Assembly (NCBI GenBank): GCA_949825065.1
Contig: OX463856.1
Span: 20,146,632-20,210,631 of the forward strand
Length of the DNA: 64,000 nucleotides
Direction of reading: 5' to 3'
From: Odontocerum albicorne
Lineage: Eukaryota; Arthropoda; Insecta; Trichoptera; Odontoceridae
Part shown: piece by piece, positions 45,285 through 56,719 of the stretch
How positions within the stretch are numbered: position 1 is the stretch's first letter
Layout: each line of letters starts with the position of its first letter
The notes under the pieces: generated by a model
Database searches by the model: none
The model's input: only the letters and a program-made list of their open reading frames with translations
Told to the model about the DNA's origin: nothing
Position numbers and translations under genes: made by a program

Positions 45285-45735
45285 ATTGTCAGTTTATTAC
45301 CATACGGTTATGTGTATTCCAAGCAACTAGACAAAAGTATCACAGATTTGTAGAAACTGGTTGGTTAAAGGTAACAACTGTATTTTCAAGAAGAAGAAAA
45401 CTTTACTCAAAGCATTAAAAAATAAATGAAAAAAACTTACAACAAAATATTTGCAAATTACACAACAAGACTCGAATAGAAGAAAGAAAGTGTGAAAACT
45501 TAAGAAAATATAATTTATCCAGAAACTTATTTCGTCATTGAAGAAAGTTATACTGTTTTTATGGCATTCTTCGATGGAAGCCCAGGAGGGTGAGAGTCTT
45601 GCATCAGCTGGTAACTGGTTCTAGAGTCTGAAAGCATTCCAATGAATGTCGAAGTAAAGGAGGAGCGATGAATTGGAAATGTGAAAAGGCAATCTCGGCA
45701 TGAGTGCGTTATTTTTGAAAATTTTATTTGATTAA
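45285..45735 (-). mobile_element. LINE family T, third copy
   Basis: Minus strand: RLPFHISNSSLLYFDIHWNA, FRL*NQLPADARLSPSWASI. The Trp of RLWNQLP is again a TAG. The 3' end has TTTGTCTAGTTGCTTGGAAT and ATGGTAATAAACTGAC, a diverged version of the shared tail. Confidence 0.7.
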
Positions 45736-45954
45736 TAATTAAAGCAGAGATATTTTTTTCTCGATTAATATTTTAGAATTGCTTTATTTTAAAGCTTAAT
45801 TGTTTTTTATATTTAAGTTACTATGAAAACTTCATTGGTGTTACTAATTAAATAATGTTATTTACTTTAGACTATTTGTTTCCAGTATTATCATAATCTG
45901 CTCTACAACCCAGAAAAAGTTTTGATTGCCTAGAATATCTTTCAGAGCAGTCGG

Positions 45955-46330
45955 TTATACCCAGAGTGCGACAAACCTTTGTCACACCATCCAGTTATCT
46001 CAGCTTTGGTCTTCCCACACTCGTACGCTCTGTAAGATCGCTGAACAAAACATTAATTGCAGGGTCAGTTACCTGCATGCGGTTTAAATGCCCAAGTTAT
46101 CGCAGTCTAGTGATTTTTATAACTTTTGCTACAACAGTTTCGACATACAGGGTCCAGAGTTTTATAATACATCTGTCTATAGGCGCCATTTTAATGAACT
46201 TGACCATATATTCTGCAAATAATCCTTCTCTCAAAGGTATTGAAAGCTCTTTCGTTCCGCTTTTTAAGTGTCCAGTTCTCCAACGCATAAGTTAGCACAG
46301 GTCTCAGAAGTGTCTAGTATAGTTTGCTTT
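45955..46330 (-). mobile_element. LINE family G: C-terminal fragment
   Basis: Minus strand with one frameshift: PVLTYALENWTLKKRNERAF, NTFERRIICRIYGQV, then KVIKITRLR*LGHLNRMQVT and ERTSVGRPKLR*LDGV. The landmarks (R)PVLTYG.E.W, FER.ILRRI.G, RL.W.GH..RM and GRP..RW are in order. Confidence 0.75.
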
Positions 46331-46500
46331 TTATATTTCTGGAGAGTAGGGGAGACTAGCGTGTGTAGACGAGTAAGGGTTTTTTTGACTAACCACAAAT
46401 AAATAAAAGAAAATGTGATTAAAGTTATATTAAAATTATATACTATTTCTACTTAAGACATAAACACTGTGGAGGCTTTAAAACATTGTAATCCGTTTAG

Positions 46501-46665
46501 CAAAACACTGTTTATTCTTCTTTATATAACGGTATAACTCTACTGGTTTCAAAGTTTTCACCTCATTACAAACAAGACTCTTATTTATGCTTTTCTGATG
46601 ATGAGGTGAAAACCTTGAAACCGGTTGGGCTATACTTATATAAAGTGGATTAAACAGTAGTTGAC
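46501..46665. mobile_element. Penelope-like termini in inverted orientation
   Basis: Left arm (46501-46565, read on the minus strand): GAGGTGAAAACTTTGAAACC, AGTAGAGTTATACCG, AATAAACAGTG. Right arm (46594-46660, plus): CTGATGATGAGGTGAAAACC, TTGAAACCGGTTGGGCTATA, TTAAACAG. Both match the terminal segment next to the Penelope GIY-YIG remnant at 55285-55360. The arms face away from a 28-base spacer. No coding sequence lies between. Confidence 0.75.
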
Positions 46666-46739
46666 TAGATAAATTACAAAAATAAAAATTATGTTGTGGC
46701 CTTTTTATAATACAATACCATTTCTCCAAACTAATTCAT

Positions 46740-47840
46740 AAAGAGTAAACCATAATCGAAGTAACTTTTCACAAAAAAAAAAAGTAACAGCTGTCAAATA
46801 AAATAACATGTACTTCAATCATATTTCCTTTTAACTATTTTAAAAAAAAAATTTAATACTTTTCCTCGTTTTTTTCAAGTGCCTTGTCCAACAATCGAAC
46901 TTATAGATCATTGTATTCTTGGTAGCCCAGCACAGATATTTGTGACTCGTTGATATTCGACTTCTTCGAGAACCTCGATGTTCCTAAATGTTGTCCTGAA
47001 TTATGAGAATATAGAAGGTTAATTTGGATCTTACAAACCTAACTTGGTCCACGCATTACAATGGCGTGTACAGTGAATATTCGTTTTGTAAGTTCCAAAA
47101 GCATGTTTGTTCCACACCGAAACCTTTTTGAATGCTCTATTTTATTAAATTTAATATATCATACTTAAGGTTGCATTAATTCCTAGATTAAACTTAGTGT
47201 AAACAAATGAATAAAAAAATTAAAAATCTCCAATGGGTGCAAGTTTTTAAGATTAAGTAAATAATTATTAAAAATGAATTTTGACACACCCAGTACTTTT
47301 TACTGCGATTTGTTTGCGAATAGCGTTATTTATGTGAGAAGGGAAAATATTTTTTCTTAATAACCGGCAGCTTGTCCCCGCCTGGAAACAACGAAGAACA
47401 CCACTTTTCATGAGCGTTTTCCCTTTGATTTTTAAGGGTGAACTTAATTTCTTTACCTTTCAATATAGAAAGAAACCGCCTTTTAGGAAATATTTTTTCA
47501 TAAATTATGAACACGGGTTGTCCAATGTAGAAAAAACAAAAGATGTAAGTGCCAAATAAATAAAAAAAATATCCTTTAAAAATGCATGTTTGTTAAGATG
47601 AATAATTAGAATAATTGGAAGAAAATTACTCGGGGAAGAGAAAAAAAATTCTCATGTAGGCACATGTTAATAGTTATGTTTAACAAATATTTATTGTTCA
47701 TTTAAATACCCTAAATGATTTCAAATATTTTTTTTTTGCTAAGTATCCCAATGATAATCAACACTTGTGCGTGGAAAAGAATCTAGAACATATACAATCA
47801 ATATAAAAACTATGCTCTGAATAAATTAAACCCTTTTCAG
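46740..47840. other. No supported feature
   Basis: AT-rich; nothing recognised. Confidence 0.45.
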
Positions 47841-47844
47841 GCCA

Positions 47845-48115
47845 AACTCTATAAGACAGAGTTAGAAACTCCCGAATTCGAGAAATACGTCAAGCAGAAG
47901 ATATTCTGAGATAGGGTATAAACCACGGAAGATACTGGTGAAGCCATGTAGAAAGGATGGGTTACACAAGAATTCCATACATGGCTATGCATGAAGTATC
48001 CGCTAGCAGTCGTCTCCCAGGGAGACCTCCAAAATATAGAAAAATAGCCGGGATTCAACACCTCAAAGGAGACACTCCTGATTATAACAGATCAAAGGTT
48101 CAACTTTAAATAAAG
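47845..48115 (+). mobile_element. LINE fragment (C-terminal, G-like)
   Basis: RVRNSRIREIRQAEDILR, then SHVERMGYTRIPYMAMHEVS and SSRLPGRPPKYRKIAGIQHL, stop after NRSKVQL. Order matches W.GHV.RM...R.P..A......G.R..GRPP.RW. Confidence 0.7.
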
Positions 48116-48184
48116 AAGAAGATTTTGAAATAAAATCTTAGAAGAAATTAAAAAAAAATTAACCCAAGAGCCTTAATTTTTTTA

Positions 48185-48465
48185 TGGCACCCTTCAATAT
48201 ATTCGAATTGATATTTCGAATATATTGCCGAGAGATAGTATTGTTTTCAGTCCCAATAAGTGAGTCTTTGCGTTAAGAACCTCTGGAGTAGGCACGGAAG
48301 TCGAAGATCTTCGTCGAATGTCCTTGCAACATTACCGCGCAGCGCATACGAGCATATTTACCAGGCGGACTCTTATACAAGATTGACACGCTTTTTTTGC
48401 TGCCTTCGGGAATCGACCCAAAACCCTCGACGGAGGTCAAAAATGTTTTTACTAAGCTACACAAG
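48185..48465 (-). mobile_element. SINE-B copy with head
   Basis: Minus strand: TTGTGTAGCTTAGTAAAAAC (box A region), GGGTTTTGGGTCGATTCCCG (box B), then the body with GCTGCGCGGTAATGTTGCAA and TATTCGAATATCA at its distal end. Confidence 0.65.
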
Positions 48466-48479
48466 TTGTTACTAAGCGT

Positions 48480-50000
48480 AAAATATGAAATCTTGATATC
48501 AAATATCATGAAGTAAAATCAATCATTAAATTGATTTATTCTGATAACACGTCAAACTCATAAATAAGTCCATACAATGCCCATACTGATTGCTCAATCG
48601 GTATTAATATTATATTAGTTATATTTTTATCACTTTGGAATTAAATATTTTGCCTGGTGAACCTATAAGAAACGTGTATTCTTAAAAGTTAAGTTAGTTC
48701 CAGACTGATGAAATATTTGAAGACAATATTAACATTTACATTGTGAGGTATATTACCATTTTACGATTCTTTACCACATTAAAACACCGTCTACTTTACA
48801 TATTTCTCTGATGCGGAAGATTCCCATTTAAGCATTGAGTATTTTTGTTACAATGTCTTTGCGGGTTTTATTTGACTAGTTTTTACAAATTTTCGGTATT
48901 TAAAAAAAATCATTCATTTTGGCAACATTTCAAAATATCCATTCTCTCTACTCAGTATTTTACAAAAAAGAAAAATATTTCCAAGAAAAATTAATGAATA
49001 ATGAACGGCTCTGTGTTTTTAAAGTCTAAATTGGATAAAATACGCTTTTGCTACAATAATTCGTAAAATATATGTGGAACGCGTTTTTTTTGGGTAACGT
49101 TTAGCTTACCCAGCGATTCGCACTCCTCTGTGGTCACAAAACGTCATTTTAATGTCCTCAGCATCTTCGGGAACAGAAAAAATTCACATAGGGCATATAT
49201 GGTGGATGTGGTGGCTGCGGAACCCCGATGGTTATTGTTTTGGTAAAAAAATTACGAATTAGAAGTAAAGGGTGAGCCGGTACATTATCGTAGTGAAAAG
49301 TTGAGAAATTGTTTATCCACGATTCTTGTATTGTAGTTTGTCCACGGTTTTTGTATTACATGCACTGTAGTTAGATGAGGACTAAGAAAATAATGGTTAA
49401 ACCAAGTAAATGAAATTTGGAAAGAAGGAAAGATAAGAAGTCAGAAAAGCAGAATAATCTGCATGACAGAAAGGGGAATTAATTGAAGATTAATACGCTT
49501 TGTAAGTATAACTGAGATACTTTGCAGTGAAGGTGTAGTAACATTGTTCCTATTGTATTGTAATTATGCTACAAATATATTAAGACCAAATTTTTTAAAA
49601 ATTTGATATAGTGGTGTTAAACCTATATCAAATGTAAAATAAAACAAGCTTAAATAGAAGAAATATGGATGTTAAGGGGGTGCGCTCTGGCTTTTTGGCT
49701 CGCCCAACAGGAAAATTATTGTTTATACATGAATGCACTTTTGAGTGTTTTCTATACAAGTTTTCTTCAAGTTTACCCTATTAATATCCATCAAAAAACA
49801 ATAAACCTTTTTTATACATATTGATTTCTTAATTTTTGTTTAATTTGTATTTTTCTTAACAGAAATATGATGTGAAGTTATTTCATCTGTTCAATTCTGG
49901 TGTGATTATCACAAAATTTATTATTTGTTGAAAAAAACTTTTGAAGAAAGTTAACTGTTTTTTAAACCCATGTAAAAATTTAAAAAAATGCATTAAAATA
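48480..50000. other. No gene recognised
   Basis: AT-rich with a GC-richer patch at 49085-49235, including the dyad GGGTAACGTTTAGCTTACCC (49093 on). No frame or element support. Confidence 0.4.
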
Positions 50001-50009
50001 TTTAAACAC

Positions 50010-50265
50010 AGCTATTCATCGTAGCCGAGTGACAAAAGTCTTAACTTCCACTTGGGAGATTCAGGTTCGATTCTTGATGGTACCTAAAAAAAAGGGTAGT
50101 AAAAGAGCTCGTCTTGTAACAATACTAGCACGCGCCGAGTGGTAGTGTTGCCAATACGTTCAATAATGAACCACGAGTTTTGTGCTTAATCGAGAGGCTC
50201 GTTTACTGGGGTCAAATACAATATTGTCTCTCAACCACTAAATTCAGATATATAGAAGAGCCCCA
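50010..50265 (+). mobile_element. SINE-B copy, complete
   Basis: Head: GTAGCCGAGTGACAAAAGTC, box B AGGTTCGATTCTTG and GGTACC junction. Body: GTAACAATACTAGCACGCGC, GTGGTAGTGTTGCCAATACG, AATAATGAACCACGAG, CAATATTGTCTCTCAACCAC and distal ATATATAGAAGAG. Best plus-strand reference for the family. Confidence 0.75.
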
Positions 50266-50279
50266 TACTTAAAACATAA

Positions 50280-51300
50280 AAATGAACTTAAATAAAATTG
50301 AAATGCAATGCCCAAAACTCTTATTAATATTTAAATACGGAGACTTGATATTTGTACAGCACCAAAAACATATATATTTTTTAACTGAACACATTTTTCC
50401 ACATCAAACAGTATTTTACATCACTATTTAATCTATTAAAAGTTCTAAAAAGTACGCTTCATGTCATTTTGTTATCACACACATCCGTTCTCGAAACCTT
50501 TGTAAATCTTCTTGCCGATCTACTTGAGTAGCCATAGCTGTTTCAGTAAATATTTGTTATCAAATATATTTTCCCCTATATTTTTATGTAGTGGTAGAAA
50601 TTTACTTACTTAAAAGAGATTTTTATAATTTTCTCCGTTTTGTTTTATGAATATTCTTTTGTGATAGTACTCTATTTCATAACAATGCAAGATTTAATTT
50701 TTCAGCCTGAATTTCCCCCATCAAAAATTTTACGCCATTTTTTAAGAGTGACAACGCATATTTCAACGTTGCACTAAAAAAAGAAAAATTGTTTTCCACT
50801 CTCGAAATGACGCCGAGTCCCGTTTAACGTAAATCATGGAAGAATTTTCCGAAAAAAAAAAAATGAATCTAATTTGCTTATCCAATCGAAAATTTATCCC
50901 TCGTTTATCCTTGATGTCATTTTTCCCTTCATATGTCACATTTCCTGGAGGGTTGTTTGAAAACTTATCAGGATTTCCTTCATTACTTTTTTTTCTCTCC
51001 GTGATTTTTTCAATATTTAAAATATTTCAAAATGCCTTGAGATGATATTGTTAAAAAAAAAGCTGCGATTAAAATCCTTTGCTTTTTACGAATCCTCAAT
51101 GTGATAAAATATTGACAATATGACTAGATACAAAGGAGATATTAAAGTTCTAGTGATCACAGGCCATCACGCAATGTCCCTTAAAAGTGTATGTCTTAAC
51201 GCATTCCTATTCACGAACGCAGCCTACTTGTTATTTTGTATGATAGTAGGGTTAAAGAAGTCTAGATAAACCTAAGATATATAAATGCATTTGGATAAGG
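50280..51300. other. No supported feature
   Basis: AT-rich; nothing recognised. Confidence 0.4.
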
Positions 51301-51475
51301 TTTTAGTACTTCTGAGATGTAATGCATTTGGATAATGTAATGCATTTGGATAATGTAATGACCCTTGTAATGCATTTGGATAATGACATACACCCTTGTA
51401 ATGATGGCTTATTACAGAAGTATTTAAAGCTTATCCAAGTGAATGCATTTAAATGAGCTTTCATTACTTCTGAGA
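51290..51475. repeat. 18-bp tandem repeat with inverted outer copies
   Basis: TAATGCATTTGGATAA occurs about five times at 51285-51385 with spacers such as ACCCTTG. TTATCCAAGTGAATGCATTT at about 51430 is a rearranged reverse copy, and TACTTCTGAG recurs at both ends. Confidence 0.85.
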
Positions 51476-51477
51476 CG

Positions 51478-51645
51478 ACTTCTGCTGTGGCATAATTGGT
51501 AAGGCGCTTGTCTACTGATCCGAAGGTAGCATTTTCAATTACCAGATTTTTAAAAAGGGATTCCAGCCTGGTTTTCACTTAGGGTCTCATAAACATCTTT
51601 CTAGTTGGTTGAAAAAGATTGCTAAGTGGCAATAAGCCCTCCAAA
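51478..51645 (+). mobile_element. SINE-A copy
   Basis: Head GGCATAATTGGTAAGGCGCT, degraded box B, AGCCTGGTTTTCACTTAGGG body, ATCTTTCTAGTTGGTTGAAA and AAGTGGCAATAAGCCC tail, then an (AATAT)-rich end. Confidence 0.85.
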
Positions 51646-51794
51646 TTATATTGTATACAATGAAAGTATAATATAATAAAATAAGAAAATAAAATATAAC
51701 ATAAGAAAGTATAACATATAGACGAAAATATATTCGATTATCTGCACTTCTCTATACTCTCAAAGCTACAACTCCTTTAGATAACACTAATGAC

Positions 51795-51965
51795 TTCTTC
51801 TCTGGCCTACTTAGTAAGACACCCGTTTTCCTACCCGAAGGTTGTGGGTTTGATTCCCGTTCCTGATTTTTTGATAATATAACTCCAGCCTAGTTTTCAC
51901 TAAGGGTTGTTTTAAACATATTTTTTTCTTGATAATTTGGTAATAGAGTTGTTCCCAGCCCATTA
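51795..51965 (+). mobile_element. SINE-A copy
   Basis: Head TCTCTGGCCTACTTAGTAAG, box B GTGGGTTTGATTCCCG, CAGCCTAGTTTTCACTAAGG body, then a diverged tail. It lies about 150 bases after the copy at 51478 in the same orientation. Confidence 0.85.
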
Positions 51966-52319
51966 CGATCATCTCAAGATCGCTACCGAAATAGATCTAC
52001 CGGTTAAAGAAATGAGTGAGGTTGAAAGACGATGTCGCTAATATAACGCCATCTAGATTTTTTTATTCTTTTGTAAATCGTATCTAAGAGTAAAACCTGG
52101 GTACCCACTTACTTAGCTCGAATGCTAATCGTAAGACCACGGCTGCCAACGAAAAATTTTTGGCTGGTTGGAAGAGATTGTTATTTATTTATTTTCTCAA
52201 TACAGACTTAGACCAATTATGAACATTGAAAAATTCAAAAATTGTGAACATTTAAAAAATTATATGAATGTATAAAATTTAATTGTTTGCACTCGTAAAA
52301 TTATATATATATATAATAT

Positions 52320-52519
52320 NNNNNNNNNNNNNNNNNNNNNNNNNNNNNNNNNNNNNNNNNNNNNNNNNNNNNNNNNNNNNNNNNNNNNNNNNNNNNNNNN
52401 NNNNNNNNNNNNNNNNNNNNNNNNNNNNNNNNNNNNNNNNNNNNNNNNNNNNNNNNNNNNNNNNNNNNNNNNNNNNNNNNNNNNNNNNNNNNNNNNNNNN
52501 NNNNNNNNNNNNNNNNNNN
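52320..52519. other. Assembly gap (200 N)
   Basis: A run of exactly 200 undetermined bases, bordered on the left by (TA)n. The round number suggests a placeholder length. Apparent open frames across it are meaningless. Confidence 0.99.
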
Positions 52520-53004
52520 CAAACCTGAGCGACAAAAGATTTCTGAATGGCCAAAAAACATTAGGAAACCTGTACTTTTCTTCTTCAAAAAAGTTAGTAA
52601 ATCTGTATTTTGTTCATTTATACTTTTCATTTGTATTAACTTTGTTTAATCTTTCTTAACTTTCTGATAATTGATTAAGTAAGAACACACGATTTTTTTA
52701 TATATAATTCGCAGTACCTTTACCTGAAACAAAAAGGTTAAGTATCGGTGACCGTACATTCTGACAAAGAATATTATGATATTTTTTTTTAATTTACTGT
52801 AACACACGTTTGATTTATTACATCGACTTTATTCAATGATAATCCAGGCACAACGTTGATATAAAATTGCGAAACAACGAAATGGGGGAATTTAATCACA
52901 TGTTTTCCGATTATTTTTGATACTTGTGACTTTTTCAAAATTTTATTTTAAGTGTCGATTTTCATAAAGGATTTTTGTGAAATTTTGAATCTCATTAATT
53001 AATC

Positions 53005-53150
53005 GTTGACTTCCGTTACATAGTTTGTAAGACACATGCCTTCCATTACGAATGTTGTGGGTTCGATTCCCATTGGAAATAGTTTTTTTTTAATGCTTTA
53101 AGTCTGGTTTTCACTTAAGATCTCATTCATATATTTCTGTTTTGAATGAA
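53005..53150 (+). mobile_element. SINE-A copy
   Basis: Head GTTACATAGTTTGTAAGACA, box B GTGGGTTCGATTCCC (intact), AGTCTGGTTTTCACTTAAGA body, and a degraded tail TTTCTGTTTTGAATGAATTT. Confidence 0.85.
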
Positions 53151-53194
53151 TTTATCTTTTCCTAGCTCATACATAACACTTGTCATAAATTCTT

Positions 53195-54180
53195 AAAGCA
53201 ATATATAAATCAGCCAAGCAAGGGAATGTAGCAGATTAACGAGTAATCTAACGATCATCTTGGAACTTTGATTCTCTAGACTGTGATTGGTGAAGTGCAA
53301 CAGCGTGCACACAATAAAATAATACACGCATAGGCGTGTTTCACCGAATATCTGACAATCATCGAGATCACGAAGGATCCTTTTTTTAAATAAATAAATA
53401 AAATAAAAATATACATCCAGTATAATATACAGTACCAATTATACACCAACCCAAAGTTTGCTGGGGCCACAAAATGCAAAAAAACTACATGCTCGAAAAA
53501 ATTACTTGTCGATTACGTATTTTGTAGGTGATAATAATGTGGGGCTAGTCCCAATAATTGGTATCTTCACATTTTGTGTCTTAGTTTGTCCGCAAAAGGG
53601 GTTTCGTACTTCTCGGATAGCGGTCGTTAGGGCAAAATTTTCGTTGATAACTTCATTCCAAATACATATTATTTTGAAAAGTAATATATTTTCGGCCATC
53701 AATAAAATCAATTGCTTGAGTGTCTTTTGGAGACACTTTTCAGTTGAAAAAAAAAAATTTTTACGATGCATTCTACTATCGCAAAGTAAAAATTGCGACG
53801 AAACAAAAAAAATATGAACAGTGTATGGCGACAATCGGGTGTATAAAATGTTAAAAAAAGTTGTCACGCCATATTACTTAAATATGGTGCCAATTTTTAA
53901 TAGCCGATTATCACAAAATTATCACTGATGATGACCGAATTCAGGCTTTTATCGAGAAAAACCTAATTTTTATGACATGAGAGTTTGCTTAGATATAGAA
54001 AATCTGCCAAAGAAAGGGATTCCACAGATTGAACCCTACGATAGTTTTGGAACATTGATTTCCCAAGACTGTTATTTTTAAAGTGCAACAGCAAGCATAC
54101 AATAAAATAATGCACTTTCAAAGCGTATTTCACAAGACAGCTGACAATCATATTTGATCACGAAGGATTTCATCTCATTA
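53195..54180. repeat. Direct repeats (~170 bp) flanking ~600 bp
   Basis: Blocks at 53220-53390 and 54010-54175 share GAACTTTGATTCTC/GAACATTGATTTCC, GACTGT, AAGTGCAACAGC, ACAATAAAATAATGCAC-like, CTGACAATCAT and GATCACGAAGGAT in order. The interval 53458-53867 is open on both strands for about 120 codons without recognisable product. A shorter motif, GACA(T/C)GAGAGT, recurs at 53977 and 54199. An unidentified element or an old tandem duplication. Confidence 0.7.
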
Positions 54181-54289
54181 AAATCCACTTTTGATGACAC
54201 GAGAGTCGGCTAAGACACAAAAAAAATATCGAAGAGGTTATACATGTTGTTAATTTTTTTTATTTGAAATTTTTCTTTCAGGAATTATT

Positions 54290-54480
54290 TTATCAGGACA
54301 AAATTCTTCCTATATTTGCCGTTGCAGAATACATTTTGGTTATGCATAATTCATCTCTGAATTCAATATTTTCAGTATCTCGGTAATCTCCCACACCGTA
54401 AAACGCTGTTAATTCTCAATCAATGCCTTTATTCGATCGTCATCAGTGGTAATCAGCCTTGCTGGGCGAAAACCAATTTC
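54290..54480 (-). mobile_element. Mariner transposase N-terminal fragment
   Basis: Minus strand reads RPARLITTDDDRIKALIEN, a stop, then QRFTVWEITEILKILNS. This matches the first helix-turn-helix of mariner-family transposases (GRP...TDDDRIK.LIE.N.R.TVREIAE.LKIS.S). The rest of the transposase, including the catalytic acidic residues, was not found, and no inverted repeats were located. Confidence 0.65.
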
Positions 54481-54789
54481 GAATGTTGAATCAACATTTT
54501 GGATTTTTTTAAATTACATTTTATTTATTGTCTATTTTTTAAACCAGTCACTATCACAAACTGCATCGTCCCCATGCACTGGCATTTTCTCCTTAACAGT
54601 TATTAAAATCATTAAACACCGAAAAAACAACCGATCTTCTACATAACGCAATAAACTCTCAACTAATTTGAGTAAACGCTTAACTATTACCTTTCATAAA
54701 AATATACATGCAGCACATTTGGAATGTAGTAAACAACGAAAATTTCATAAACGGAGCAAAGTCCTATTTATAAAAAACATCAATAACCA

Positions 54790-55360
54790 AAAATATTCCA
54801 AGTCACATAAAGCCAGCTTTTTACACAAATTTTAATCTCCGGAAACTCTTATTTAATGGGAAAGGCAAAAATAGAATACTTAGCAGCAGTGGTGTGTATA
54901 AACTTTTATGTAATGACTGTGATAATTTCTATATAAGAAAGACAGGAAGATCTTTAGAAAATAGATTTCGTGAACACAAATCCGCCTTAACAAATCCTCT
55001 AATTTATTCTGAAATAGCTAATCATTGTCACCGTGAAAACTATACTTTTTCTATCGATGATGCCAAATTCTTATATATCAGTAGTAACGGAAATAAATTG
55101 GACAGATTAGAGGCCCTAGAAATATCTAAGTCAGTACACCGATCCGAACATCTGTTGAACAGTTATTTCCCAAAAATCTCTCCGCTCTTGGCCGAAATTG
55201 TCCCATGCCTCCCTCACCCCTCAGCCCCCAACCGTTGAAGCGTGTACATCGGTACCAGTTCGAACAGCATTTAGTCTTGTTTGCGCTCCCCTGAAGATGA
55301 TGTGAAAGCCTTGAAACCGGTAGGGTTATACCGTCACAAAAAAGTGGAATAAACAGTGTT
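54790..55360 (+). mobile_element. Penelope-like element: GIY-YIG endonuclease end and terminal repeat
   Basis: Reads IKPAFYTNFNLRKLLFNGKG, then SGVYKLLCNDCDNFYIRKTG, RSLENRFREHKSALTNPL and LDRLEALEISKSVHRSEHLL, stop at 55238. The KPA(F/Y)..NN.L++ linker, GVYKL.C..C..FYIG.TGRS and F..H..A are the signature of the C-terminal endonuclease of Penelope-like retroelements. The glycine of YIG is replaced (FYIRKTG), so the nuclease is probably dead. Upstream RT coding (54480-54790) is too broken to read. After the stop, CTGAAGA (55291), GAAACCGG (55313) and TACCGTC (55329) resemble a degenerate hammerhead ribozyme, followed by AATAAACAGTG. Confidence 0.85.
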
Positions 55361-55544
55361 TGATAAAAATAAATTACAACGAAAATTTCGTCCTAACGAT
55401 ATTAATCTGAGAATTACAAAACAACTTTCTGAAAAACTTAAGTTATCTGTAATTATTTTCGTGTATTCATTGTTAGTGCGTACGTTATATCTATATCGAG
55501 TATATTCCGATTACATTGTGATTAAATCAATTAGAGTTCATCAT

Positions 55545-56060
55545 CACGCCAAATCCTATTGTGGTAGGAAGAGATAACATATCCTCACTTCATTGTTTCC
55601 TGATACGCTTTTTTCGCTACTGCCACGCCCATACACCTAACCTTACATATTATCCTATTATTAAGGCTTTTCACTCTTCTCTGTTTAAGAATTTGATTAA
55701 TTTAATCATGCCACATATTTCTTGGTTTCCCTAAAATAAATATATCTTCCATATTGTTCTGATACGTTTTCGTTAATATTTCATCATATTTCCTTTCTTC
55801 GTGGCCAAATAATCACAATACCCATTTCTTTTTAAGCGCTGCATCTTCTTTCAAACTGCATTATTTTTTAAAGCCTTTATTTGTTACAAATTGTTTTTGC
55901 ACAAATATTGACTCTCGATCGAATTTATTTTTCTTTCATAACTTTTTGCCTCGTCCATATTTCGCTAGCGTATTCTAAGGTTGGAACCAGAATACCATTA
56001 CAAGTAGTGAATTTAACGTATCTTGAATGATCCGGTCAGTAAACACATTGTATAACTCAC
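55545..56060 (-). mobile_element. LINE family C-like fragment
   Basis: Minus strand: GILVPTLEYASEIWTRQKVM matches the V(L)VPTLMYGSETW...K landmark. Further on CDYLATKKGN sits where GHVERM would be, and the 3' end reads TTTGGCGTGATGATG. The segment TTTAAGAATTTGATTAATTT also occurs in LINE F 3' UTR at about 25420. Confidence 0.6.
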
Positions 56061-56167
56061 CATCAAAAATATTACTTAATGTTTTTTTCTAATAAAAATA
56101 AAAATTTCTGTTACTTGATCCTATGTTACCACAAGATAATTCAAAATGCTCTGCCAATTCAATAATA

Positions 56168-56492
56168 TAGTGACTCCCAAACTAGGGTCAACTAAGGTAT
56201 CCCAGAGTATCCGCAAATCCATTAAACAATTGCTACAATTGTACAAACAAATATCTTCTTGGTAACCAACACCCAAGCGAGCAATGCATCAGCAGGTGGA
56301 GGGGGTGGCAAGCAAGATGCCAGCTTAGGGTAGCAGATATCGGGCATGACAGGGTAGGACCCAGCCGACCGGCCGGCAGTGGTTGGCAGTTAAGTTAGTA
56401 TTTACTAATCAGATTGACATGCGAATTAGTGATCCGTAGCAATTTAGTCAGATGTTAAAGGGTCCACCAGTTAATATATTTGGGAACCGCTA
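56168..56492. mobile_element. hAT-type MITE (325 bp)
   Basis: The left end TAGTGACTCCCAAACTAGGG and the right end reversed TAGCGGTTCCCAAATATATT resemble the CAGNGGTTCCCAAAC termini of hAT elements. Flanks CAATAATA and CATTATTT could be a decayed 8-bp target duplication (five of eight match). The interior is GC-rich (GGAGGGGGTGGCAAGC, CCGACCGGCCGGCAG) and non-coding. Confidence 0.65.
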
Positions 56493-56719
56493 CATTATTT
56501 GAATTAGAACGAACTAATTTCTTCTTTCATAGATATGATAATTGGATTTTTTGCAGGCTTTATCTTTAAACTTTCTCCATAAATTTTTCATTAAGTTTCA
56601 ATTGCTCTATAGTATCTAATGATATCAGGTTTATAATTGGCCAGCTGCAATGCAAAGTGATATTACACCATAACTTTTTTTTATCTATTGGGGTTCAAGT
56701 TACGTCATAATTTTGAAAT

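Noticed and set aside
52260..52630. Open frames across the run of N
   Set aside because: They consist of undetermined bases.
6315..53110. tRNA genes at box A/box B positions
   Set aside because: Heads are followed by SINE bodies, lack paired acceptor stems, and recur many times with the same downstream sequence.
53458..53867. A ~120-residue protein on either strand
   Set aside because: Open on both strands, no splice or poly(A) support, no recognisable domain; kept only as an observation.
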